Of a stretch of DNA of 64,000 nt, positions 57,401 through 64,000 are shown piece by piece (position 1 is the first letter of the stretch; each line of letters opens with the position of its first letter). The position numbers were made by a program, and so were the translations under genes. The DNA is from Streptomyces toyocaensis (GTDB taxonomy: Bacteria > Actinomycetota > Actinomycetes > Streptomycetales > Streptomycetaceae). The DNA lies in contig NZ_JFCB01000003.1 of NCBI RefSeq assembly GCF_000725125.1, positions 247,360-311,359 on the forward strand, written 5' to 3'. The notes below the pieces were generated by a model that did no database searches, was not told the origin of the DNA, and was given only the letters and a program-made list of their open reading frames with translations.

Positions 57401-57782
57401 GTACGTCCTCACGGACTGGACTCCACTCCGGTTCGACCGGTCGGCCGATGCCGTCCTCGACCACACCGACCGGCTGATCATCTGCTGCGGTACCTCGGAC
57501 TGGTTCCTCCACGCGGCTGTCCGCACCCTCACCACCATCCGGGCGGCGGGCCGCGAGGCACTCGCACGGCGAGCGCTCGTGGTCGCCACGGACATCGACG
57601 GGCCCTCGGCCCGGGCCCTTCCGGAGACGTTCGCCGGGCGGCTGCGGATCGAGCCCGGGCAAGTGGTGAGAATCCCCTTCGACACGGCCCTGCAGTCCGC
57701 GGGCTGGGAGCTGAACCGGCTGCGTCCGGCCACCACGGCGGCGTTCCTCCGTCTCGCGGAGCTGGTGGCTCCGGAGGACTGA
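54447..57782 (+). CDS. SAV_2336-like multidomain protein: vWA-like, pseudokinase and degenerate MinD-like modules
   Basis: 1111 residues. Residues about 1-540 resemble the SAV_2336 N-terminal region with a degenerate vWA-like fold (LTLLVDDGLSMLLW, Asp 187/Asp 188/Ser 191; then LLLVVSDGMGAAW). Residues about 560-815 look like a protein kinase without its active site: Arg 595 replaces the VAIK Lys, CHLNGLVPATLDADSVYV (from 691) replaces the HRD loop, and GDLSD replaces DFG. Residues about 870-1110 resemble a MinD/ParA-type NTPase, but the P-loop region reads GAYHYSGRATTT with Arg 884 for the catalytic Lys. GTG at 54447 in the MoxR stop; ATG 54453 is the alternative. It is probably the scaffold or sensor of the system. 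Confidence 0.75.
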   Translation: MIMPAGGERLGEVLRLLGACRLDLDADQVLDVLWLARRLPPDTEAPLHRQAPHRFEQPEPPDGPGPEDRGAPQRPAREPADPELPDLTSPTTLHAAVRHTPAPDVRPRPAGQELRRALPVRVPEEKALGNELELGRSLRPLRRRHDSRHRTEIDEDRTAAELAETNLPDVVERPLRERWLDLTLLVDDGLSMLLWHRLGTELRTLLERLGAFAVNRVLGLDSRHAGHPRLHARPFRPGSTELPLSTVNDPSGRSLLLVVSDGMGAAWRSGAMYGLLAERAARGPVAVLHTLPPDMWEASGISAERWQATTRRIGGANTSWKVVDPVLPQELSRFEDTPVPVLEPTADSLGVWARLLASPGITVELPLLTRPDRYAAVAPARDLSSAQHFRDAATPEAYRLAAHLAAVAPLSVPVMRLVQAAVPWRATPSHLAEVFLGGLVRPHPAPVPGPLPAKHRVFDFSEASKAVLLDAVPQAELLRTGRRIGRRLEELAGNAPDFPAWLLHPDGPDTLPGSQQPFTRVERRLLARFGVSLGGAGSDAGSGTAGPAVVTDDWEPLTESDPRRIGGFELRGRRRGRRTLVYRGFGARGQEAVLRVPRPDLPAVNAGLVAVEAEALTRLQGQYAPALLATGLEESPPWLAMTPIADAQAPDAQPPRLAEIFARALTDGTAPFDILQGLLVSCYLANAVALCHLNGLVPATLDADSVYVLRRTVVLGDLSDCAVDGRYLGSGAEPVPADNVRALGEMLQVISSKAGWDLPGLPEGMHLWQGDTWEQLRRLVLRCIDPEPTARPPASEVAEVLTRYVARTRLQMAGAASHGIKAGPAARVRLSPPPADPGAVRPSLRLPRRGTARREAEARLRRVRGPVPHSRRLTLVGAYHYSGRATTTMVLGSVLAAVRGEPVLALDGSASEGSLDAFLTDRNRAVVRDLAALPPNPSYEEIRARTTRLPSGLEVVAHRSGHFSANPAHQQEYAHVLGQTAPYYPYVLTDWTPLRFDRSADAVLDHTDRLIICCGTSDWFLHAAVRTLTTIRAAGREALARRALVVATDIDGPSARALPETFAGRLRIEPGQVVRIPFDTALQSAGWELNRLRPATTAAFLRLAELVAPED

Positions 57783-57991
57783 CCGAGGCAGGGCAGAGGG
57801 CACGCGGCGAGGGCGAGCGTGGCCGTGGGGCCGACGTCCGTGCCGCCGGCAGCCGGTCCCCGGCGGCCGTTCGGAGAGCGGTTCTCGCGCCCCGACGGCG
57901 CGAATGATTCGGTGGGAGCAGCGAATGTTCCGCGGTTCCTCATGCCTCCGAGGTCTTCGTCAAGCGGTCCGACGGGGATACGATCGCCGCC

Positions 57992-59041
57992 ATGACTTCC
58001 CCGCAGCCCGCTGAAACCCGGACGCAAGGGCGCAGCGCGCAGACCGCGACGCTCGCCGAGATCGCCCGTGAGGCCGGCGTCTCCGCGCCGACTGTTTCGA
58101 AGGTCCTCAACGGTCGTGCCGATGTCGCTCCCGGCACCCGCAGCCGGGTCGAGGAGCTGCTGCGTGCCCACGGCTACCGGCGCCGCCGTGCCGAGGCCAC
58201 CCGCTCGCCCCTGATCGACCTGGTCTTCCACGAACTGGAGAGCGCCTGGGCGATGGAGGTCATCCGGGGCGTGGAGAACGTGGCGCGGGACGCGGGGCTG
58301 AGCGTCGTCCTCTCCGAGAGCGCGGGGCGGCTCACGCCGGGACGGACCTGGGCCGACCAGGTCGCCGCCCGCCGCCCGCACGGCGTGATCCTCGTGCTGT
58401 CCGGCCTCGACGAGTCCGGGCGGGCCCTGCTGACCAGCCGGTCCATCCCGTTCGTGGTGATGGACCCGGCCGGTGACCCGGGCACCGACGTGCCCTCCAT
58501 CGGCGCGACCAACTGGCAGGGCGGGCTCGCCGCCACCCGGCATCTGGTCGAGCTGGGCCACACCCGGATCGGCGCGATCAGCGGACCCTCGCGGATGATG
58601 TGCAGCCGCGCCCGCGTCGACGGCTACCGGGCCGCCCTGGAGACCGCCGGGCTCCCGGTGGACCCGTCACTGATCGTGTCCGGCGACTTCCACCACGACG
58701 CCGGCTACCGGCAGGGCCTCGCCCTGCTGCGCCGCGAGGACCGGCCCACCGCGGTCTTCGCCGGCAACGACCTCCAGGCCCTCGGACTGTACGAGGCCGC
58801 GCGCGAGCTGGGCCTGCGGATCCCGGAGGATCTGAGCGTGGTCGGGTTCGACGACCTGCCGGTGGCCCGCTGGGTGGGTCCGCCGCTGACGACCGTACGG
58901 CAGCCGCTGACGGAGATGGCGGAGGCGGCGGCCAGGCTGGTCCTGGACCTCGGCAAGGGCGCGGACGCGCCGGCGGCGACCCGGGTGGAGCTGGCGACGA
59001 GCCTGGTGGTGCGGAGCAGCACGGCCGCGCCCGCCGCCTGA
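57992..59041 (+). CDS. LacI-family transcriptional regulator
   Basis: 349 residues. The HTH (residues about 19-70) shows TLAEIAREAGVSAPTVSKVL with the hinge NGRADVAPGTRSRVEELL. The periplasmic-binding-protein-like domain (about 75-349) contains LIDLVFHELESAWAMEVIRG and VVGFDDLPVARWVGPPLTTV. It belongs to the sugar-responsive LacI regulators, which in Streptomyces often control xylan, cellobiose or xylobiose genes. No transporter or glycosidase gene lies next to it. The 209-base gap upstream shows no gene. The GH10 gene is 54 kb away, so a link is speculative. Confidence 0.92.
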   Translation: MTSPQPAETRTQGRSAQTATLAEIAREAGVSAPTVSKVLNGRADVAPGTRSRVEELLRAHGYRRRRAEATRSPLIDLVFHELESAWAMEVIRGVENVARDAGLSVVLSESAGRLTPGRTWADQVAARRPHGVILVLSGLDESGRALLTSRSIPFVVMDPAGDPGTDVPSIGATNWQGGLAATRHLVELGHTRIGAISGPSRMMCSRARVDGYRAALETAGLPVDPSLIVSGDFHHDAGYRQGLALLRREDRPTAVFAGNDLQALGLYEAARELGLRIPEDLSVVGFDDLPVARWVGPPLTTVRQPLTEMAEAAARLVLDLGKGADAPAATRVELATSLVVRSSTAAPAA

Positions 59042-59206
59042 GCGCTCGAAAGTTTCGCCCCGGACGAAGGGCTGCCCGCGCCCTGGGACTCCGACCGCCT
59101 GGTGGCCGGCGAAACCGGACGCGGGGGAGCGGTGGGCCTCGCTGAGGTGAGCGGTGGGCGCCGGGCCGCCAGGGAGGAGAGACTCGAAGAGAGTCTCCGG
59201 CGCCGG

Positions 59207-59232
59207 TGTCGATTCCCGTGTCTCCCGTTCGA
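59207..59232 (+). promoter_or_regulatory. ECF42-type promoter upstream of the DGPF gene
   Basis: TGTCGA (59207-59212), 17 bases, then CGA (59230-59232). This matches the motif described for ECF42 target promoters (TGTCGA at -35 and CGA/TC at -10). It lies 54 bases before the DGPF gene, and the ECF42 sigma gene follows that gene, so autoregulation is likely. Confidence 0.65.
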
Positions 59233-59286
59233 CGCAGGGGTGAGAGGCCGGGAACGGACCCGGTCCGCACGACACGAGGAGCCACC

Positions 59287-59643
59287 ATGCCCCGCTATCT
59301 CTCCATGATCCGGATCGATGAGAACAACGCCCCCGAGGGCGGCCCCAGCCCCGAGCTGATGCAGCGGATGGGCGAGCTGATCGAGGAGATGACCAAGGCC
59401 GGGGTCCTGCTGGACACCGGCGGTCTGACGCCGACCGCCCAGGGCACCCGCGTGCACTACGAGGGCGGCGAACTGTCCGTGACCGACGGGCCGTTCACCG
59501 AGTCCAAGGAGGTCATCGGCGGCTACGCCATGATGCAGGCCAAGGACCTGGCCGAGGCCGTCGAGTGGACCAAGCGGCTCCTGAAGGTGCACGAGCCGTA
59601 CTGGACGGTGACCTGTGAGGTGCGGGAGGTCGTGGAGGGCTGA
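59287..59643 (+). CDS. YciI-like DGPF-domain protein
   Basis: 118 residues. The family signature DGPF is present in VTDGPFTESKEVIGGYAMMQ, with a helix MQRMGELIEEMTKAGVLLD and the C-terminal HEPYWTVTCEVREVVEG. These proteins are the conserved partners of ECF42 sigma factors and may perform a redox or dehydratase-like reaction, but no activity is firmly known. The ATG at 59287 has GAGGAG five bases upstream. The sigma factor follows after 64 bases and an ECF42-type promoter precedes, so the two form one unit. Confidence 0.9.
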   Translation: MPRYLSMIRIDENNAPEGGPSPELMQRMGELIEEMTKAGVLLDTGGLTPTAQGTRVHYEGGELSVTDGPFTESKEVIGGYAMMQAKDLAEAVEWTKRLLKVHEPYWTVTCEVREVVEG

Positions 59644-59707
59644 CCGGCCCCGCCCGCCGGAGATCCTTCCTTGGCTCCGCCGCCGTACGGGTGTCTGATG
59701 GTGGGCT

Positions 59708-60982
59708 GTGACACCACAGCCCACCGCCGGACCCCGTGACACGGCCCGGACCGTCGAGACCGTCTTCCGCATGGAGTTCCCGCGGGTCGTCGCCGGGGTG
59801 ACCCGGGTCGTACGGGACGTCGGCATCGCCGAGGAACTCGCGCAGGACGCCCTCGTCGCCGCCCTGGAACAGTGGCCGGAGCGCGGGGTGCCCGACAACC
59901 CGGGCGCCTGGCTCATGACCACCGCGCGCAACCGCGCCGTCGACCTCGTCCGCCGCCGCGAGACCTACGCCCGCAAGCTGGCCGAGATCGGCCGGGACCA
60001 GTCGGCGGTGACGGCCCCGCCGGAGGAGCCCGCCGACCCCGACGACATCGACGACGACCTCCTCCGTCTCGTCTTCACCACCTGCCACCCGGTGCTGTCC
60101 GCCGAGGCCCGGACCGCCCTCACCCTGCGTCTGCTCGGCGGCCTGACCACGGCCGAGATCGCCCGCGCCTTCCTCGTCCCCGAGGCGACGGTCGCCCAGC
60201 GCATCGTGCGCGCCAAACGCACCCTGGCGACCAGGAACGTCGCCTTCGAGGTCCCCTACGGCCCGGACCGCGGGGCCCGCCTCGGTTCGGTCCTCGACGT
60301 CATCTACCTGATCTTCAACGAGGGGTACTCCGCCACGGCCGGCGACGACTGGCTGCGCCCGGCCCTGTGCGAGGACGCGCTGCGGCTGGCCCGCGTCCTG
60401 TCCGGGCTGATGCCCGGTGAGCCCGAGGTGCACGGACTCACCGCGCTGCTGGAGTTCCAGGCCTCCCGCGCCGCCGCCCGCACCGGTCCGGACGGCGAAC
60501 CGGTGCTGCTGCAGGACCAGAACCGGGCCCGCTGGAACCGCCTGCTCATCCGCCGCGGCGTCACCGCCCTCGCCCGCGCCGAGGCCACCGCCGCCGACGT
60601 CCCGGGCCGGTACGCCCTCCAGGCGGCCATCGCCGCCTGCCACACCCACGCGTACCGCTACGAGGAGACCGACTGGCCCCGCATCGCCACCCTGTACTCA
60701 CTCCTCGCAGCCCGGGCCCCCTCCCCGGTCGTCGAACTCAACCGCGCGGTCGCCGTCTCCATGGCCGAGGGTCCCGCCGCGGCGCTGCCCCTCGTCGACG
60801 CCCTGACCGACGTGCCGGCGCTGCGGAACTACCACCTGCTGCCCAGCGTCCGCGGCGATCTGCTGGCCCGCCTCGGCCGCCGGGAGGAGGCCCGGGCGGA
60901 GTTCGAGCGGGCGGCGTCGCTGACCCGCAACGCGCGAGAGAGGGAACTGCTGCTGCGCCGCGCGGCCCTCAGCGGCGCCTGA
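59708..60982 (+). CDS. ECF42-type RNA polymerase sigma factor with C-terminal extension
   Basis: 424 residues. Sigma region 2 is at about 18-90 (VFRMEFPRVVAGVTRVVRD, ELAQDALVAALEQWPERG, GAWLMTTARNRAVDLVRRRE) and region 4 at about 125-175 (ALTLRLLGGLTTAEIARAFL). The remaining about 250 residues form the C-terminal TPR-like extension (DUF6596 type: IYLIFNEGYSATAGDDW, LTALLEFQASRAAARTGPDG, YALQAAIAACHTHA). ECF42 factors have no classical anti-sigma factor; the extension is thought to control activity. GTG start at 59708. Confidence 0.92.
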   Translation: MTPQPTAGPRDTARTVETVFRMEFPRVVAGVTRVVRDVGIAEELAQDALVAALEQWPERGVPDNPGAWLMTTARNRAVDLVRRRETYARKLAEIGRDQSAVTAPPEEPADPDDIDDDLLRLVFTTCHPVLSAEARTALTLRLLGGLTTAEIARAFLVPEATVAQRIVRAKRTLATRNVAFEVPYGPDRGARLGSVLDVIYLIFNEGYSATAGDDWLRPALCEDALRLARVLSGLMPGEPEVHGLTALLEFQASRAAARTGPDGEPVLLQDQNRARWNRLLIRRGVTALARAEATAADVPGRYALQAAIAACHTHAYRYEETDWPRIATLYSLLAARAPSPVVELNRAVAVSMAEGPAAALPLVDALTDVPALRNYHLLPSVRGDLLARLGRREEARAEFERAASLTRNARERELLLRRAALSGA

Positions 60983-62170
60983 TCAGCGCACGGGGTGCCC
61001 CAGCAGCATGGCCGGCGCGCCGTCGACGCGGGTCAGGAACACGGTGACGGACCCGGCGCCGTGCGGCTTGGGCAGGACCTTGCGGCGCAGTTCCTCCGGC
61101 TCGACCGCCGAGCCGCGCTTCTTGACCGTCAGGGTGCCGGTCCCGCGCTCCCGCAGCAGCGCCTTCAGCTTCTTGGCGTTGAAGGGGAGCGTGTCGGTGA
61201 TCTCGTAGGCGGTGGCGTACGGCGTGCGGTGCGCCGCGTCGGAGGTGACGTATGCGATGGTCGGGTCGATCAGCCCGCCGTCCAGTTCCTCGGCCACCTC
61301 GGCGACCAGGTGGGCGCGGATGACGGCGCCGTCCGGCTCGTACAGGTACCTTCCGACCGGCCGGACCGCGGGGTCCGGGAGCATGGCGTCGGGGCTCGCG
61401 AAGAGGCCGGCTCCGGACGGCAGCAACGTCGCCCGCCGCGCCCCCGGCGTCACGCCGGGGCCGAACCACAGCACGGCCTCCTTGACGTCCCCGCCGTCGG
61501 AGACCCACTCGGCCGTCGCCTCCGCGGGGATCGCCTCGTGCGGGATGCCGGGCGCGATCTTCAGGAGGCCGAGCGGTGCCGCGAGGGCGGCGGACACGGC
61601 CCAGGACAGGGGAGGGGAGTAGGCCTCCGGATCGAAGATCCGGCCGCGTCCGGAGGAACGCCGGGCGGGGTCGGCGAACACGGCGTCGTACCCGGTCGTG
61701 TCCACCTCCGTCACGTCGGCCTCGCGCACCTCGATCAGGTCGGCGAGACCGAGCGCGTCGGCGTTGGCGCGGGCCGCCTCGCAGGTCAGCGGGTCCCGGT
61801 CGACGGCCAGCACCCGGATCCCGGCGCGGGCGAACGCGATCGCGTCGCCGCCGATCCCGCAGCACAGGTCGGCGACGGACCGCACCCCCTTCGCCCGGAG
61901 GCACTCGGCCCGGTACGCCGCCACGCTCGCCCGGGTCGACTGCTCGACCCCGTTCGGCGTGAAGAACATGCGGCGCGCGTCCTCGGCACCGAACTTCGCC
62001 ACCGCCCTCTGCCGCAGGCGTGCCTGGCCGAGTGCCGCCGACACCAGTGCGGCGGGATGCTCGCGGCGCAGCCGGGTCGCGACGGCGAGTTCGTGCGCCG
62101 GGTCGGTGTCGCGCACCTCGTCGAGGAGGGCGCGGCCTTCGGGGGTGAGGAGGGGGGCGAGGTCGTTCAC
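60983..62170 (-). CDS. Class I SAM-dependent methyltransferase, THUMP-like
   Basis: About 395 residues. The N-terminal part (LLTPEGRALLDEVRDTDPA, RMFFTPNGVEQSTRASVAAY) precedes a Rossmann methyltransferase core: SVADLCCGIGGDAIAFARAG as the SAM loop, LAVDRDPLTCEAARANAD, and YDAVFADPARRSSGR in place of the catalytic Asp/Pro-Pro segment. The C-terminal THUMP-like region has TDTLPFNAKKLKALLRERG. It is probably an RNA methyltransferase; the target is unknown. GTG at 62170. It converges directly with the ECF42 gene (adjacent stops) and is divergent from the deacetylase genes. Confidence 0.85.
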   Translation of the reverse strand: MNDLAPLLTPEGRALLDEVRDTDPAHELAVATRLRREHPAALVSAALGQARLRQRAVAKFGAEDARRMFFTPNGVEQSTRASVAAYRAECLRAKGVRSVADLCCGIGGDAIAFARAGIRVLAVDRDPLTCEAARANADALGLADLIEVREADVTEVDTTGYDAVFADPARRSSGRGRIFDPEAYSPPLSWAVSAALAAPLGLLKIAPGIPHEAIPAEATAEWVSDGGDVKEAVLWFGPGVTPGARRATLLPSGAGLFASPDAMLPDPAVRPVGRYLYEPDGAVIRAHLVAEVAEELDGGLIDPTIAYVTSDAAHRTPYATAYEITDTLPFNAKKLKALLRERGTGTLTVKKRGSAVEPEELRRKVLPKPHGAGSVTVFLTRVDGAPAMLLGHPVR

Positions 62171-62260
62171 CGGGTCATTGTGGGCCAGTCGGTGGACCGC
62201 ACGCCTCCGGCCGCGGTGTCGGGGCAGGGCCGGGCCCTCCGGCTGCGAGGATGCGGCCCC

Positions 62261-63181
62261 ATGCGAGAAGTAGGACAAAACGATAAAAAGCAGGCGCGGC
62301 GTGGCGTCCGGATCGGCCTCGCCGTACTCGCTCTCGCCACCATCGCCTCGGGCTGCGGACAGGGCGGCACCAGGGCCGAACCGGCGGGCGGCCAGCAGCC
62401 CCTCCAGGCACCGCCGGCCCGCGCGCTCGACTCCTACGCCACCAAACTGCGCGCCGCGCACGCCGCGCGGGTCGCCGCCGCGAAACGCTGGGGCCTTCAG
62501 CGCGTCCCCCTGACCGCCCCCTCACCCCCCGGGCGGAAGCCGAGGATCACCACCCGCGACGGGTTCGAGGTCGACGGCCACCGCCGGCTGGGCCTCCCGC
62601 CGGTCTTCACCACCGTCCCCACCGAGGAGAAGATCCTCTTCCTCACCATCGACGACGGCGAGGAGAAGGACCCGGCGTTCCTGCGGATGATGAGCGACCT
62701 GCGGATCCCCTACAGCGCCTTCCTCAGCGACTACCTCGTCAAGGAGGACTACGGCTACTTCGCGAGGATGCAGGACGCGGGCGCCGGCCTGCACAACCAC
62801 ACCCTCCACCACCCCTACCTGCCGGGCCTGTCCCGGGCCGGCCAGCAGCGCGAGATCTGCGGCATGCAGAACGTCATCGAGAAGCGCTACGGCACGCGCC
62901 CCACCCTCTTCCGCCCGCCCTACGGCAACTACGACAAGGACACCCTGCGCGCCGCGAAGTCCTGCGGGATCACCCACGTCCCCCTCTGGAGCGAGGAGGT
63001 CTTCGTCGACCGCTGGGAGTACCGCGAGTGGGACCGCTCGCTGCACCCCGGGGACATCGTCCTCACCCACTTCCGCGGGCGCGGGGAGTGGAAGGGCACG
63101 ATGCCGGACATGGTCCGCCGCTTCCTGGACAAGGTCACGGCCGAGGGCTACGCGGTGGCGCGGCTGGAGGACTACCTGTGA
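62261..63181 (+). CDS. Polysaccharide deacetylase family lipoprotein (NodB domain), first copy
   Basis: 306 residues. A basic n-region (KKQARRG), hydrophobic core and Cys in TIASGCGQ suggest a lipoprotein. A helical linker (residues about 45-85) precedes the NodB domain (about 110-306): motif 1 FLTIDDGEEKDP, motif 2 HNHTLHHPYL, motif 3 LFRPPYGNYD, and the late HPGDIVLTHFRG. The metal His-x3-His and catalytic Asp are kept. Substrate could be peptidoglycan or another surface glycan. ATG at 62261 with GAGGA ten bases upstream. Its stop overlaps the second copy (GTGA). Confidence 0.88.
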   Translation: MREVGQNDKKQARRGVRIGLAVLALATIASGCGQGGTRAEPAGGQQPLQAPPARALDSYATKLRAAHAARVAAAKRWGLQRVPLTAPSPPGRKPRITTRDGFEVDGHRRLGLPPVFTTVPTEEKILFLTIDDGEEKDPAFLRMMSDLRIPYSAFLSDYLVKEDYGYFARMQDAGAGLHNHTLHHPYLPGLSRAGQQREICGMQNVIEKRYGTRPTLFRPPYGNYDKDTLRAAKSCGITHVPLWSEEVFVDRWEYREWDRSLHPGDIVLTHFRGRGEWKGTMPDMVRRFLDKVTAEGYAVARLEDYL

Positions 63182-63957
63182 GAGCCCGTCTCCTGGCGGG
63201 CGCCGGTGCCCTGCTGGTCGCGATCGCCGGATGTGGTCCGTCGGGCGGGACGGGGGAGGACGGGGCGGGCCGCTCGCCCGGAGCCGGGCCGGCGCCGGAG
63301 GCCGGTTCCCTCCCCTCCGTGGTCGACCACGTCCCGACCGGCGACAGGGTCGTCTTCCTCACCTACGACGACGGCGCCGAACGCGACCCCCGGTTCATCG
63401 ACCTGGTGCGCGAGCGCCGGCTCCCCGTCAGCATGTTCCTCACGGACAGCGTCGTCGGCCCCGGCTACGCCCACTTCGCCCGCCTGCGCGCGGTCGGCGC
63501 GAGTCTGCAGAACCACACCCTCGACCACCCGGCCCTGCGCGGTCTGCCGTACGCCGGTCAGCGCGCCGAGATCTGCGGGCAGCAGCGCAAGCTCGCGTCC
63601 CGCTTCGGCGTGCGCCCCCGCCTCTTCCGCCCGCCCTACGGCACGTACGACACCACCACCCTGCGCGCCGCCGCCGACTGCGGCATCGAGGCGGTGGTCC
63701 TGTGGCGGGCGGTCCTGGAGCCCGACGGCCACCTCACCTACACCCGCGGCCCCCACCACCTGAATCCCGGCGACATCGTCTCCGTACCGTCCGGCGAGGC
63801 CCCGTCCCTGTCACTGGCGGAGCGGACGACACGGCTGCTGGGGGAGCTGGAGGAGCGGGGACTGAGAGTGGGGCGCCTGGAGGACCACGTCGGACGCGCC
63901 GGCCGCTCGCCGGATCCCGGCGGGCACCGCTCACCCCACAGCCCGTCCGGCGTTTGA
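63178..63957 (+). CDS. Polysaccharide deacetylase family lipoprotein (NodB domain), second copy
   Basis: 259 residues. A short lipoprotein signal (RARLLAGAGALLVAIAGC) leads to the NodB domain: motif 1 FLTYDDGAERDP, motif 2 QNHTLDHPAL, motif 3 LFRPPYGTYD, and the late NPGDIVSVPSGE in place of the usual His loop. It is clearly a tandem paralogue of the preceding gene (shared EICG-Q pattern and RPPYG-YD) but lacks the long linker. GTG in the upstream stop. The last residues (HSPSGV) and the stop lie inside a common intergenic repeat, so the C-terminus is repeat-derived. Confidence 0.87.
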   Translation: MRARLLAGAGALLVAIAGCGPSGGTGEDGAGRSPGAGPAPEAGSLPSVVDHVPTGDRVVFLTYDDGAERDPRFIDLVRERRLPVSMFLTDSVVGPGYAHFARLRAVGASLQNHTLDHPALRGLPYAGQRAEICGQQRKLASRFGVRPRLFRPPYGTYDTTTLRAAADCGIEAVVLWRAVLEPDGHLTYTRGPHHLNPGDIVSVPSGEAPSLSLAERTTRLLGELEERGLRVGRLEDHVGRAGRSPDPGGHRSPHSPSGV

Positions 63958-64000
63958 GGACGAGGCCCGTTCAGGGCCGAAGCGGGGCCCGGGGGCGCAG
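63939..64000 (+). repeat. Streptomyces interspersed repeat at the right edge
   Basis: Begins CAGCCCGTCCGGCGTTTGAG (63939-63958) and continues GACGAGGCCCGTTCAGGGCC to the window edge at GGGGGCGCAG. The second copy, inverted, is at 44259-44320. This element is abundant in Streptomyces genomes from memory. Its TTTGA segment supplies the stop codon of the upstream gene. Confidence 0.75.

Overview
The window is chromosomal DNA of a Streptomyces species. The evidence is the very high GC content, the strong G/C bias at third codon positions, the frequent GTG starts, the Streptomyces-style order of the ribosomal, glmM/glmS, alr and tsa genes, and typical Streptomyces families (XRE regulator plus DUF397 partner, SigB-type sigma factor, ECF42 sigma factor, SAV_2336-type protein). 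I see no tRNA, rRNA, CRISPR array or insertion sequence.

Layout. (1) 0.1-11.9 kb is an accessory arm. It holds LysR and TetR regulators, an aldo/keto reductase behind two TetR-like operators, a secreted GH10 xylanase, a methyltransferase remnant next to an XRE/DUF397 pair, NADP-type glutamate dehydrogenase with a possible GlnR site, a DUF2071 protein, a cupin, and a minus-strand four-gene operon. That operon encodes a small secreted Cys-containing protein followed by a strong hairpin, two membrane proteins and an ABC ATPase. (2) 12.1-30.1 kb carries the S10, spc and alpha ribosomal clusters in continuous order from rpsJ to rplQ. secY, adk, map, infA, rpmJ and rpoA are embedded in it, and truA follows. 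(3) 30.1-33.6 kb holds a membrane-anchored hypothetical protein, a GT87-like mannosyltransferase and rplM-rpsI with a clear promoter and terminator. (4) 33.9-50.9 kb is a housekeeping stretch for cell-wall precursors, cofactors and tRNA modification: glmM, DUF389, coaA, a lipoprotein, glmS, acpS, a SigB-type sigma factor, nnrD/E, alr, a hydrolase, tsaE, tsaB, rimI and tsaD. (5) 50.95-57.8 kb is a four-gene, translationally coupled operon: Trypco1-like protein, trypsin fused to VMAP-C, MoxR AAA+ ATPase, and a giant SAV_2336-like protein. It resembles the NTP-dependent ternary conflict systems predicted from comparative genomics. (6) 58-64 kb holds a LacI regulator, a DGPF/YciI protein plus ECF42 sigma factor with a matching promoter, a THUMP-like methyltransferase and two tandem NodB-type deacetylase lipoproteins.

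The two most interesting units are the 50.95-57.8 kb operon and the 8.7-11.8 kb secreted-protein/ABC operon. The first has an apparently intact protease triad and an intact AAA+ motor, but pseudokinase and MinD-like modules that look degenerate in the same polypeptide. The second has an attenuator-like hairpin between the exported protein and its apparent membrane machinery. Several intergenic gaps hold repeats that I recognise as common in Streptomyces, and one of them supplies the stop codon of the last gene.

All family assignments are from reading motifs, without database searches. Start codons were chosen by ribosome-binding site, overlap with the upstream gene and family N-terminus.
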